Shown in pieces: positions 51,354-58,654 of a stretch of DNA of 58,654 nt. The notes beneath the pieces are model-generated. The model was not told the DNA's origin. It saw only the letters and a program-made list of their open reading frames with translations, and did no database searches. Location of the stretch: positions 1 through 58,654 of the forward strand of contig CANLGL010000029.1 of NCBI GenBank assembly GCA_947490345.1, in the 5' to 3' direction. Position 1 is the stretch's first letter. Every line of letters starts with the position of its first letter. Origin of the DNA: Deltaproteobacteria bacterium (GTDB lineage Bacteria > Myxococcota_A > UBA796 > SXON01). A program made the translations under genes and the position numbers.

Positions 51354-51592
51354 GTGAACTCCGTTGGGGGGCGGCGCACCGGGTGGGGCGTCGCAGTCCG
51401 TCATTGCAACCGGCGTGCCAACGGGAGGAAGCCGATTTGTTCGCGGTGTTGCGTTCGTGGCGACGGCGGCCCGGCGAACGTTCATGAACGGTTGGTGAAC
51501 GGTGCGGTGGACTTCCGCTCACTTCGCGGACGGTGTGGTGGACCTGCCGCTTAGGCGCAATGCCGGTCAGGTAGGCGATCTTGGCGGCGAGG

Positions 51593-51760
51593 CGTCAGCA
51601 ATTAGCCTTCAGCCGTCAGCTTCCGATGGAGAGCGATCGACAGGAATCGGGCGAAGTCATGCTTGCCGTCTCGACCGCAGCCCTCGGCGATGTTCGTGGG
51701 TACCGACGCTCGTATTCCGCCTCCGACCCGCTAATCGCTGACGGCTAACGGCTGATGGGT
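51593..51760. repeat. Inverted-repeat element around a four-helix-bundle remnant
   Basis: The left end, read on minus, contains GCTGACGGCTGAAGGCTAAT; the right end on plus contains GCTGACGGCTAACGGCTGAT. These form imperfect terminal inverted repeats about 110 bases apart. Four-helix-bundle genes in many bacteria lie between repeats of this GCTGA/GGCTAA type, so this looks like an internal-deletion derivative of such an element. Confidence 0.6.
51602..51730 (-). pseudogene. Remnant of a four-helix-bundle (S23/23S-IVS-type) protein gene
   Basis: Between a TAG (51731-51733) and a TAA (51602-51604) the minus strand encodes 42 residues including IRASVPTNIAEGCGRDGKHD and FARFLSIAL. This is the unmistakable second-helix motif of the four-helix-bundle family (S(V/I)PxNIAEGxGR, then DFxRFLxIAxGS). 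The N-terminal helix and everything after the IAL helix are missing, and the C-terminal codons run into the terminal repeat. It is too short for a functional protein. Confidence 0.8.
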
Positions 51761-51819
51761 CATGCGGCGCTGCCTAAGTGACCGGCATTGGGGTTAGGCC
51801 GCCGGCAGACCGGACGCCC

Positions 51820-53160
51820 GTGCAGCCGTGGACCCCCAACAGTTGGCGCGCGCGCCCGATGCAGCAGGCCGTCGACTACGACGACGCCGTCGGCCTCGCA
51901 GCGGCGTTGGCCACGCTGCGCCGAATGCCGCCCATCGTCACCAGTTGGGAGACGGAGCGGCTCAAGGGGCAGCTCGCCGAGGCGGGGCGCGGCGAGCGCT
52001 TCGTCTTGCAGGGGGGGGACTGCAACGAACGGTTCGTCGACTGCGAGTCGCCTGTCATCGATGCCAAGCTGAAGATCTTGCTGATGATGAGCGCCGTGCT
52101 GACCTATGGCGGCGGTCGGCCGGTGGTGCGCATCGGCCGCATCGCAGGGCAGTACGCCAAACCGCGCTCGGAAAACACCGAGACCCGGGACGGGGTCACG
52201 CTGCCCGCCTACCGGGGGGACCTCCTCAATCGTCTCGAGTTCACGGCGGACGCCAGACGCCCTGATCCGGCTCGCCTGGTGGAGGGCTACACCCGGGCGG
52301 CGCTTACCCTCAATTTCATCCGCGGCCTGCTGGCCGGCGGCTTCGGGGACGTCCACCATCCCGAGGTCTGGGACCTCTCCTGGGCCTCACAATCGGCCCG
52401 CGCGGCCGAATACCGCGCCTTGCTCGACCGGATGCGCGCCTCGGTCCGCTTTTTGGACGCCACGGTGGGGCGGTCGCTCCACGAGCTGGCGACGGTGGAC
52501 TTCTTCTGCAGTCACGAGGGCCTGAACCTCGAGTACGAGAGCGCTGCGACCGAACGTCCGCCGCTCCGCGACGGCTGGTACGACCTGAGCACCCACATGC
52601 CCTGGATCGGCGAGCGCACCCGCCAGCTCGACGGCGCCCACGTCGAGTTCTTCCGGGGCATCCGCAACCCGATTGGGGTCAAGGTAGGGCCGGCGATGAC
52701 GCCAGAGGAGCTGGTCGCGCTCGCGACGGCGCTCGACCCGGCCGGCGAGCCCGGTCGCCTGACGCTCATCGTGCGGCTTGGCGCACCGCAGGTCGCCGCG
52801 CGACTGCCGGTGTTGATCGAGGCGCTTCGGCGCGCCGGTCGCCCCGCCGTGTGGATCTGCGATCCCATGCACGGCAACACCTTTCGGACCGCGGACGGCA
52901 TCAAGACCCGGCACTTCGACGATATCCTCGCCGAGGTCGATCAGAGCTTCGCCGTCCACGCGGCCGCCAGCAGCATCCTTGCCGGTGTGCACTTCGAGCT
53001 GACTGGCCGCGACGTTACCGAAGTGCTGGGAGGCAGTTGCGGCCTCACCGAAAGTGACCTCCGCCGCAATTACGAAAGCGACGTCGACCCGCGGCTGAAC
53101 TACGCCCAAGCGCTGGAAATGGCCTTTCTGATCGCGGAGCGGTTGGGCCGGCGGGGGTAG
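51820..53160 (+). CDS. Class II 3-deoxy-7-phosphoheptulonate (DAHP) synthase
   Basis: The enzyme condenses phosphoenolpyruvate and erythrose 4-phosphate, the entry to the shikimate pathway. The product from GTG 51820 is 446 residues, the usual length for this class; GTG 51778 would add a 14-residue leader. Family blocks are PWTPNSWRARPMQQ, LQGGDCNERF (metal Cys), RIGRIAGQYAKPRS, LNFIRGLLAGGF, RNPIGVKVGPAMTPEEL, DPMHGNTF and KTRHFDDILAEV. Class II enzymes are often used for secondary metabolism; the convergent halogenase gene, only 12 bases away, supports a role in supplying an aromatic precursor. Confidence 0.95.
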   Translation: MQPWTPNSWRARPMQQAVDYDDAVGLAAALATLRRMPPIVTSWETERLKGQLAEAGRGERFVLQGGDCNERFVDCESPVIDAKLKILLMMSAVLTYGGGRPVVRIGRIAGQYAKPRSENTETRDGVTLPAYRGDLLNRLEFTADARRPDPARLVEGYTRAALTLNFIRGLLAGGFGDVHHPEVWDLSWASQSARAAEYRALLDRMRASVRFLDATVGRSLHELATVDFFCSHEGLNLEYESAATERPPLRDGWYDLSTHMPWIGERTRQLDGAHVEFFRGIRNPIGVKVGPAMTPEELVALATALDPAGEPGRLTLIVRLGAPQVAARLPVLIEALRRAGRPAVWICDPMHGNTFRTADGIKTRHFDDILAEVDQSFAVHAAASSILAGVHFELTGRDVTEVLGGSCGLTESDLRRNYESDVDPRLNYAQALEMAFLIAERLGRRG

Positions 53161-53172
53161 GTCGCCGCTGGC

Positions 53173-54729
53173 CTACATCCCCCCGGCCAACATCCGCAGA
53201 CACTCGTCGTGGTCCAGGCATCGGTCCACCACCGCGTCGATGCGCGCGCGCTGGCCCGCGATGCGCGGCGCGTTGTCGGCCCAGAGTCCGTAGTAGTCCC
53301 AGCACCGCGCCAGCGCCGCACGGTCAAGGTTTTCGGTGCCACGGGCGATGTGCATCCACGAGGCCCACGGGAAGGGGAGCGGGTTGCCCCCACGGGAGTG
53401 TTCGTCGCCAAACCACCCGCGGACCCCGTGCGCGCCGAGCGCCAGACGCACCCCCTCCGGCATCGTCGTGCGCTCGCGAAAGGTCGACCAGAACGGCGTG
53501 TCGCGACGACGTCCGAGGTAGTGCAGGTAGACGAAGTCGGCCGCGCGCTGGTGGAGGACGCCGAACCAGGAGTTGAAGCGTTCGCGCGCCGAGCCATCCC
53601 CCAGGGGCAGGGCCGCCCGGAAGAACTCGTTGAGCGCGAGCACGCTCGTCCAGATCGACGTTGCCTCCAGCGGCTCCAAGAATCCCGCGGAAACTCCGAT
53701 GGCAACGCAGTTGTGGACCCACGGACGGGTGAACCACCCCGCCGAGAAGTCGATGGTTCGGGGCAGGGAAAGCGCCGGGCCGAAGCGCTCCCGCAGCTCC
53801 GCGCGTGCGGAGTCGTCGTCCACCATGCGGGTGTCGTAGACGTAGCCGCAGCCGAGCCGGCCTTGGACTGGGATCACCCATAACCAACCTTGCCGCATCG
53901 CGACGCTTTCGCTGTAAACCGGTGTCTCTCCACGGTTATCTACAAAGAATGGGAGAGCCCGATTACAGGGTAGGCTGCCGGAGACGTCGTACCAGGGTGC
54001 CTGGTGGAGCTTGCCGATGATGAGGCGCGCGAAGCCGGTACAATCGAAGACGAGGTCTGACGGCACCGACCGGCCGTCGGCGAGCCGGATGGACGTGACC
54101 CGCCCGTCGTCGCTCTGCTGAAAACCAGCGACCGACGCGCCGATGCGAGTGATGCCGCGGTCGACACCGATTTTGGCGAGAAGCACCGCCAGCTTCGCGG
54201 CGTCGAAGTGCAGCGCGTAGCTGCCGTGGGCGAGGAGCTGGCTCATCGGGTCGGCGAGCGGGTCGATCATCGTGGCGGGGAGGCGTTCCAGGACCACCCG
54301 ATTGCGTTCGCACGCTCGCCCCGGAAACACGATGGAGGCTTCGTCCCACGGACGTTCCGGGTGCAAAAACGCGATGTCAGGCGAAGGAGTGACGCTGTCC
54401 GCGAACGGATGGTAGTACGCCGCCCCGTCGCCATTCCAGTTGGTGTGCTTGAAGCAGTTCTTGATGGTGGCGCCCACCTCGCGGACAAGTCGCGACACAG
54501 GAATATCGACCAGGTCAAGGAACTGGCTGATGAAGTGGGGGGTCGTGCCCTCGCCGACCCCGAGGATGCCGATTTCGGGGCTCTCGACCACGGTCACCCG
54601 GGCGTCGGGAAGGAATTGCCGAGCCAAAAGCGCGGTCATCCACCCCGCGGTTCCACCACCCACGATCACGATGTTGCGGAGCGCCTTGTGGGCGCCGCCC
54701 TCGGGCCAATCCGCCGATGCAGAGCTCAT
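53173..54729 (-). CDS. Flavin-dependent halogenase (tryptophan-halogenase family)
   Basis: This 518-residue enzyme uses FADH2, O2 and halide to halogenate an aromatic ring. It has the FAD motif IVGGGTAGWM at about residue 30, GVGEGTTPHF, an IKNCFKHTNW stretch carrying a candidate catalytic Lys, and the family's WxWxIP signature as GWLWVIPVQG, followed by SAGFLEPLEATSIW. A separate flavin reductase is required and is not seen here. The ATG at 54729 avoids overlap with the divergent YaeQ gene; an in-frame ATG at 54753 overlaps it. Whether the substrate is free tryptophan, a phenol or a carrier-bound ring cannot be told. Confidence 0.93.
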   Translation of the reverse strand: MSSASADWPEGGAHKALRNIVIVGGGTAGWMTALLARQFLPDARVTVVESPEIGILGVGEGTTPHFISQFLDLVDIPVSRLVREVGATIKNCFKHTNWNGDGAAYYHPFADSVTPSPDIAFLHPERPWDEASIVFPGRACERNRVVLERLPATMIDPLADPMSQLLAHGSYALHFDAAKLAVLLAKIGVDRGITRIGASVAGFQQSDDGRVTSIRLADGRSVPSDLVFDCTGFARLIIGKLHQAPWYDVSGSLPCNRALPFFVDNRGETPVYSESVAMRQGWLWVIPVQGRLGCGYVYDTRMVDDDSARAELRERFGPALSLPRTIDFSAGWFTRPWVHNCVAIGVSAGFLEPLEATSIWTSVLALNEFFRAALPLGDGSARERFNSWFGVLHQRAADFVYLHYLGRRRDTPFWSTFRERTTMPEGVRLALGAHGVRGWFGDEHSRGGNPLPFPWASWMHIARGTENLDRAALARCWDYYGLWADNAPRIAGQRARIDAVVDRCLDHDECLRMLAGGM

Positions 54730-54751
54730 CGCGAGGCTGTTATCCAGTCTC

Positions 54752-55294
54752 ATGGCGCAGACCGCAACCCAGCACGTGTTCGACGTCTCGCTCTCCGACT
54801 TGGATCGGGGGGTGTACGAAGAGCTGCCGGTCAAAGTCGCCCGCCACCCATCCGAGAGCGACGCGTTCATGGTGACGCGGGTGCTGGCCTTCGCCCTCCA
54901 GTTCGAAGAAGGACTCACCTTCAGTCAGGGGCTCTTTGCGACTGACGAGCCGGCGATGTGGGTGCGGGACTTGACCGGACAGCTCCGCGCTTGGATCGAG
55001 GTCGGCACGCCCGATGGTCCGCGGCTGCACAAAGCCAGCAAGGCCTGTGATCGCGTCGTCGTCTACTGCCACAAAGACGTGGACATCTACCTCCGCGGGC
55101 TCGCGGGCCAGCGGGTCCACGCACCGGAGCGGGTGTCGGTCATCGCCTTTGATCGGCGCTTCGTGGACGCGCTCGTGGCCAAAGTGGCCCGTCGCAACAC
55201 CATGGCGATTTCGGTGACGGAGGGCGAGGTGTACGTCGACCTCGGCGGGGAGGCGTTCACGACCACGCCGACGCGACATTCGCTTCCGGGGTAG
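54752..55294 (+). CDS. yaeQ: YaeQ-family protein
   Basis: This protein of 180 residues is the exact family length. ARHPSESDAFMVTRVLAFAL, FEEGLTFSQGLFATDEPAMW and AWIEVGTPDGPRLHKASKAC are diagnostic for YaeQ, a PD-(D/E)XK nuclease-fold protein whose biochemical activity is not established; it has been linked to suppression of transcription-antitermination defects. The ATG lies 22 bases from the divergent halogenase start. It is probably unrelated to the surrounding secondary-metabolism-like genes. Confidence 0.93.
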   Translation: MAQTATQHVFDVSLSDLDRGVYEELPVKVARHPSESDAFMVTRVLAFALQFEEGLTFSQGLFATDEPAMWVRDLTGQLRAWIEVGTPDGPRLHKASKACDRVVVYCHKDVDIYLRGLAGQRVHAPERVSVIAFDRRFVDALVAKVARRNTMAISVTEGEVYVDLGGEAFTTTPTRHSLPG

Positions 55295-55307
55295 GCGCCC
55301 TCGATGG

Positions 55308-56321
55308 TTACTCTCCCGTCTCCCGCCACTCGCCCGCCCGCTTCAACAGCTCCGCTGCGGCGCCAGGATCGAGCTGATCACGCGAGGGCGGATAGTCGTC
55401 GAAGAGCGGCCGCACGTCGGTCGCGCGCACGCGGCGGCGCATGCTGAGGAAGTGGAGGTACTGCTCTGGCCACCGCCACACCCAGCTCTCGAAGCGCCGA
55501 ACGAAGGCCTGTAGGCTGGACTCGCTGTCGCCTTGCCAGGGTAGTGCCTCGGTAAGCACCACGCGATGACGGGCCTCCCCCGGACAACGGATGACGTAGG
55601 CCGGCAGCAGCGCGGCGCCTGAGCGCTTCCAGAGTTGGGCGGTCTGTTCGGACAGGTGGGCGCGGCGACCGAGCAATTCAACCGATGACCACTTCGTTCC
55701 GCCCCCCCCGTCGAATGCGAGTCCCAGAACGCCGTTTTTTGCCAACGTCTCGAAGGCGGGGCGCAGAAAACGAAACACGTTGATGTGCGTCACCGGCAGC
55801 CGCTTCTCGAGCTGCCACCGACGGGCGAGCACCCGTTCCCAGAGGGGAGTGGTGCGGCTGTCGTGGAGGATCTCACCCCAAACGGGCGGCGGCGCGCTGA
55901 GCTGGGCCATGTGGTAGCCGAGGTGGCCCAACGCCGGCATGATCATCTGGTTGGCGCCGAAGTGCCCGATCAGCACGATGGCGCCTTTCCCTCCGGCCAG
56001 CGCGGCGTCGAGGTGCTCGCGACCCTGCACCTCGCACACCTGACCGATGGTGTCCGGGGTGAGCATCGGGTACCGGAGCACCTCCAGCTCGTTGTAGAGC
56101 GTCAGCCGGTAGGCGTCGGCGAGGATATCCTCGGCGGCGCGAGGCATCGGCCGATCGGCGTAGATCGCGCCGAGCTCCGCGCGCATGTCCCCATCGCCGA
56201 GGCGCCGTACGATGCGGGCGCCCACCCCGGCAGCGGCTTCCAAGGTTGGCTGCGGAAGGCGTTCGACCAGCGAGGGCCCCAAGGCGTAGAGTCCCAGCCC
56301 GCCGAGGTCCTTGACCAGCAT
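55308..56321 (-). CDS. LpxL/HtrB-like lysophospholipid acyltransferase-family protein
   Basis: This 337-residue protein is from the HtrB/LpxL branch of LPLATs. GAIVLIGHFGANQMIMPALG holds the catalytic His, but the position of the usual Asp/Glu (HxxxxD/E, e.g. HFGNWE) is Gln. FDGGGGTKWSSVELLGRRA and ALLPAYVIRCPGEARHRVVL are further family blocks. The start is uncertain: ATG 56321 is used here, while GTG 56372 would overlap the ligase stop and add 17 residues. It follows the AMP ligase on the same strand. It may transfer an acyl or aryl group made by the ligase onto a lipid-like acceptor, if active. Confidence 0.83.
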   Translation of the reverse strand: MLVKDLGGLGLYALGPSLVERLPQPTLEAAAGVGARIVRRLGDGDMRAELGAIYADRPMPRAAEDILADAYRLTLYNELEVLRYPMLTPDTIGQVCEVQGREHLDAALAGGKGAIVLIGHFGANQMIMPALGHLGYHMAQLSAPPPVWGEILHDSRTTPLWERVLARRWQLEKRLPVTHINVFRFLRPAFETLAKNGVLGLAFDGGGGTKWSSVELLGRRAHLSEQTAQLWKRSGAALLPAYVIRCPGEARHRVVLTEALPWQGDSESSLQAFVRRFESWVWRWPEQYLHFLSMRRRVRATDVRPLFDDYPPSRDQLDPGAAAELLKRAGEWRETGE

Positions 56322-56358
56322 GTCCGGGCGGAGTCCGCGCCGCCGCTCCGCCGCCCGG

Positions 56359-57867
56359 TCACGCCCGGACACGGTCGTCACGGGTGGGGTCTGGCGAGCT
56401 GCCCAGCACCAACTTCTTGTCGATCTTTCCGTTGGGAAGCTTGGGAATCTCGGCCCAGAACTCAACGATTCGCGGGACCTTGTAGTTCGCCATGCGGTCG
56501 CGACAATAGGCCTGGAGTCGGCGGACGTCGAGGGAAGAGCCCGGCCGGAGCTGGACGACTGCCCGGGCGACCTCGCCGCGCAGGCGCTCCTCGGCGCGCA
56601 CCACCACCACCCCGGCGACGTCGGGATGCTGACCCAAGACCTCCTCGATCTCCATCGGAAAGACACGTATGCCGCCGATTTTCAGCATCTCGGAGCGTCG
56701 GCCGGAAAAGAAGAGGAAGCCGTCCTGGTCGGCACGAACGAGGTCACGCGTCTGGTACCAGCCGTCCACGAATTGCGCCGCGGTCTCCTCGGGCTGGTTC
56801 ACGTAGCCCTCGACCACCGCCGAGCCGCGGATCCACAGCTCTCCCACGGTGCCCACAATCGCGTCAGCGCCATGCTCGTCGACGATGCGGATGTCGTAAC
56901 CGGGTATGGGCTTGCCGGTGCTCCCAGGACGGGCCGGCTCGCTGGCGAGCATGCCCAAACCGACCCCGCTGGTTTCGGTACAACCCCACACCGGGAGGAA
57001 CCGGGCGAAAAACGCCGTCTCCATCCGAGCGAGCGTATCGGTGGAGACGTAGGCGCCACCCGCCTCCAGCACCCGCAGCGAGCTGTAGTCCCCGCCGTGG
57101 GCCTCCCGAAAGGCCAGCAGCATCTCGTAGAAGCTCGGGACACCCATCGTCCAGGTGATGCGATACCGCGCGATCAGCTCGGCTGCGACGCGCGGATTGA
57201 GGGTCTCGGCGACGACGAAGGCCCCGCCCACGAGCACGCTGCGATGGAACAGTTCGTGCGGATGGGCAAAGACCGAGAACATCCCGAGGTACACGTCCGC
57301 CTCGTCAAAGCCCAGGCCTTCAATCGTCGCGATCGCGTTGTCGTTGATCTGTTGGTGCGTCGTGAGCGTACCCTTCGGGCGACCCGTGGAGCCGGACGTG
57401 TAGTTGTAGTAGACGACGTCGGCCGCCATGGCCACGTGCGCCCCGGTCCAAGGCGCGCGCGGGGCGGCCCAGTCACCGTCGCCGTGGCGTCCGCGCCCGT
57501 CGACATAGACGATGCGTCGGGGGTCGGGCAAGAGCGGCAGCAGATGCTTCAGCAGCCCGTCGTAAGCGGGCTCCACGAGGACGCTGGCGATCCGCGCCGT
57601 GCGGAACTGGTCGGCGACCTGCTCCGGGTGGAGCTTCACATTGACGGGAACGTAGATGGCACCGACCCGCGCGCACGCGAAGAAGGCGACGACCACCTCC
57701 GGTCGTTTGGCCAGGAGCATGCCCACCGGATCTCCGGGGCCGATCCCTGCGTCGGCAAGCACGCCCGCGGCTCGGTCCACCTCAGCATCGAGCTCGGCCC
57801 ACGACCAAACCCGTGCCAGTCCCAACAGGGCCGGCCGGTCGGGCCAGCGCTGAGCGGCGCGACGCAA
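56359..57867 (-). CDS. AMP-dependent acyl/aryl-CoA ligase
   Basis: The product is about 502 residues from the ANL superfamily. The AMP-binding P-loop is YTSGSTGRPKGTLTTH, followed by PVWGCTETSG (A5), GELWIRGSAVVEGY, WYQTRDLVRADQDGF (A7), GRRSEMLKIGG (A8) and the catalytic Lys in PNGKIDKKLV (A10). It would adenylate a carboxylic acid, in appearance an aromatic acid, and transfer it to CoA or a carrier. The only canonical start is TTG 57867, which cuts the usual N-terminus; the same frame is open to about 57915, so a CTG start near 57906 is possible. Confidence 0.9.
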   Translation of the reverse strand: MRRAAQRWPDRPALLGLARVWSWAELDAEVDRAAGVLADAGIGPGDPVGMLLAKRPEVVVAFFACARVGAIYVPVNVKLHPEQVADQFRTARIASVLVEPAYDGLLKHLLPLLPDPRRIVYVDGRGRHGDGDWAAPRAPWTGAHVAMAADVVYYNYTSGSTGRPKGTLTTHQQINDNAIATIEGLGFDEADVYLGMFSVFAHPHELFHRSVLVGGAFVVAETLNPRVAAELIARYRITWTMGVPSFYEMLLAFREAHGGDYSSLRVLEAGGAYVSTDTLARMETAFFARFLPVWGCTETSGVGLGMLASEPARPGSTGKPIPGYDIRIVDEHGADAIVGTVGELWIRGSAVVEGYVNQPEETAAQFVDGWYQTRDLVRADQDGFLFFSGRRSEMLKIGGIRVFPMEIEEVLGQHPDVAGVVVVRAEERLRGEVARAVVQLRPGSSLDVRRLQAYCRDRMANYKVPRIVEFWAEIPKLPNGKIDKKLVLGSSPDPTRDDRVRA

Positions 57868-57959
57868 GAGCGCACCGAGGGGAAGTTGGGCGAGGTCACG
57901 AAGCAGGCCGCCTCGCTAACCAGAAACAGCGACGGTGGCCCGGCCTCCGACGCTGGTGA

Positions 57960-58079
57960 TCACTTCGCTGCGACCGGCATTTCCACCTCGTAGCCGAGCT
58001 TCTTGAGCTTCTGCACGAACCGCAGCGCCGTCGCCATCTCCGCCACCGCCGCCGCGATGGCGGCGAGGGTGTCGAACAC
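57960..58079 (-). CDS. Possible 39-residue protein or gene fragment
   Basis: From a GTG at 58079 the frame encodes MFDTLAAIAAAVAEMATALR followed by FVQKLKKLGYEVEMPVAAK, then TGA. It has good amphipathic helix character and ordinary codon usage, unlike neighbouring noise, but no Shine-Dalgarno. A stop lies just upstream of the GTG. It may be the surviving C-terminus of a larger gene; I do not recognise the family. Confidence 0.3.
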   Translation of the reverse strand: MFDTLAAIAAAVAEMATALRFVQKLKKLGYEVEMPVAAK

Positions 58080-58160
58080 GAGCGGGGGTCAGGGTGCGCG
58101 TGGGCATGCGTAGCGCATCGGCGCACCGAGGCGCGGGTCGGCCGCATCCAATGTGGGCGC

Positions 58161-58408
58161 AACCGAAGTGAGGCTACAGCCGGCTGAAGGTCGAGTTCGG
58201 TTTGCGGACGCAACCGAGGTGAGGCTACAGCCTGCTGAAGGTCGAGTTCGGTTTGCGGGCGCAACCGAGGTGAGGCTACAGCCGGCTGAAGGTCGAGTTC
58301 GGTTTGCGGGCGCAACCGAGGTGAGGCTACAGCCGGCTGAAGGTCGAGTTCGGTTTGCGGGCGCAACCGAAGTGAGGCTACAGCCGGCTCCGGCTCCGGC
58401 TCCGGCTG
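58161..58408. repeat. 51-bp tandem repeat, five copies
   Basis: Units begin with AACCGA(A/G)GTGAGGCTACAG at 58161, 58212, 58263, 58314 and 58365, each 51 bases long with one to three differences; the last unit is cut and passes into four CCGGCT hexamers. The period is a multiple of three and leaves a 17-residue repeat open on the minus strand, but no ribosome site or recognisable flanking domain supports coding. The copies are directly adjacent, without spacers. Confidence 0.9.
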
Positions 58409-58557
58409 CCATCGCCATCGGCTGCCGCTCGGGCGTTTCATGCGTTTGGGAGGCGCGGAACGCGGCATGGGTGACTATCAAGAAACGGGGGAAAGGGCTC
58501 GCCGCCTCATGCTTGATCACAACGGGGAATTTTCCTGTTCGGTCAAGGGTTCTTCGA

Positions 58558-58612
58558 GCCATGCCACCCAAAATGCGACACCCCACGGGGCCATGCCACC
58601 CGATTTGCGACA
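58558..58612. repeat. Direct repeat resembling insertion-sequence terminal repeats
   Basis: GCCATGCCACCC occurs at 58558-58569 and 58590-58601; each is followed by a related block (AAAATGCGACACC, GATTTGCGACATG). On the minus strand these read TGTCGCAAATCGGGTGGCAT and TGTCGCATTTTGGGTGGCAT. Multiple 20-bp terminal repeats of this style are typical of IS21-type element ends, so an insertion sequence may begin here and continue beyond the window edge, or only its end may survive. Confidence 0.4.
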
Positions 58613-58654
58613 TGCTTGCGATCCGCGGCGTCTCAGCCGCCTCGCCACGCGAAA

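Larger units (their letters stand above)
51354..51819. other. Intergenic region with a small degenerate element
   Basis: The first part (51354-51580) should contain the promoter of the propeller gene and has close repeats such as CATGAACGG/GGTGAACGGTGCGGTGG, but no clear regulatory site. The rest is the inverted-repeat element holding the four-helix-bundle remnant, followed by the leader of the DAHP synthase gene. Confidence 0.55.
57907..58654. other. Repeat-rich end region without a convincing gene
   Basis: The region contains a lone reverse GTTTCTGGTTAG tag (57916-57927), a 39-codon minus-strand frame, a five-copy 51-bp tandem repeat, a CCGGCT microrepeat (58383-58407) and a 32-bp-spaced direct repeat near the edge. 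The minus-strand frame over 58089-58613 is a by-product of the repeat and is not called. Confidence 0.65.

Noticed and set aside
58161..58408. CRISPR array
   Set aside because: The 51-bp units are directly adjacent with no unique spacers, and no cas genes are present.
58089..58613. A 174-codon minus-strand frame with 17-residue repeats
   Set aside because: It consists of the DNA tandem repeat plus low-complexity flanks, with no ribosome site; the repeat explains the open frame.
1..58654. tRNA, rRNA, riboswitch or plasmid-origin features
   Set aside because: I found no cloverleaf, rRNA-like or known riboswitch core by eye, and no rep/par genes; a covariance search would be needed to exclude small RNAs.

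Overview
The window looks like chromosomal DNA from a GC-rich Gram-negative bacterium, most likely a deltaproteobacterium of the Myxococcota type. Grounds for this are seen directly: very high GC coding sequence with frequent GTG/TTG starts and GTGA/ATGA start-stop overlaps, many Asp-rich lipoproteins, an FG-GAP lipoprotein, a metzincin with a Cys-TM-Arg tail like MYXO-CTERM, PilZ and GGDEF proteins, a TonB-dependent receptor and a Pal lipoprotein. No rRNA, tRNA, CRISPR array or intact transposase was seen. The lineage is an inference.

Layout. 1-833 is gene-free and repeat-rich. 834-4694 (+) is an SDR / 2OG-oxygenase / FkbH operon followed by a small exported protein. 4698-8836 (-) is a PilZ protein, a three-domain SDR-SCP2-hotdog enzyme, an unknown protein and a DCC thiol protein. 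8945-11427 (+) is an N-acyl-D-amino-acid deacylase and a TauE-type exporter. 11444-12075 (-) is a frameshifted exported protein. 12191-13762 is prfC. 13763-14605 holds a 158-bp direct repeat and a large imperfect inverted repeat. 14606-22269 contains a PDZ protein, a lipoprotein/TonB-receptor pair, a frameshifted propeptide-like gene, a FolE2-HTH fusion and a polytopic membrane protein. 22351-24204 is an FG-GAP lipoprotein interrupted by an in-frame TAG. 24228-33907 is mixed metabolism and envelope: 3-hydroxyacyl-CoA dehydrogenase, diguanylate cyclase, OPT transporter, PlsC, KAS III, APH kinase, Pal and a transglutaminase-like protein. 34008-38977 is an island of exported proteases and a beta-helix protein. 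38980-40983 is a GspE/PilB-like pseudo-ATPase. 41886-50384 (+) is an operon of two membrane sulfatase-fold enzymes, a YfhO-like protein and an AAA+ protein related to sigma-54 activators. 50394-51353 is a beta-propeller protein. 51602-51730 is a four-helix-bundle gene remnant inside a small inverted-repeat element. 51820-57867 has a class II DAHP synthase, a flavin halogenase, YaeQ, an LpxL-like acyltransferase and an AMP ligase, possibly a small halogenated-aromatic pathway. 57907-58654 is repeat-rich.

The most interesting items are (i) a GTP cyclohydrolase FolE2 fused to a Cro/C1-type HTH, with a TGACA-N4-TGTCA palindrome over the only visible -35 box; (ii) a dispersed repeat whose conserved core is followed by a hairpin with a different but self-complementary stem in each copy; (iii) the GspE-like protein that lost its nucleotide-binding core but kept its four cysteines; (iv) the AAA+ protein with GAFEGA instead of GAFTGA and duplicated half-domains; and (v) the calpain-type protease island.

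Three genes for exported proteins carry lesions (two single-base frameshifts, one in-frame stop). Whether these are real decay or consensus errors cannot be decided from the sequence.
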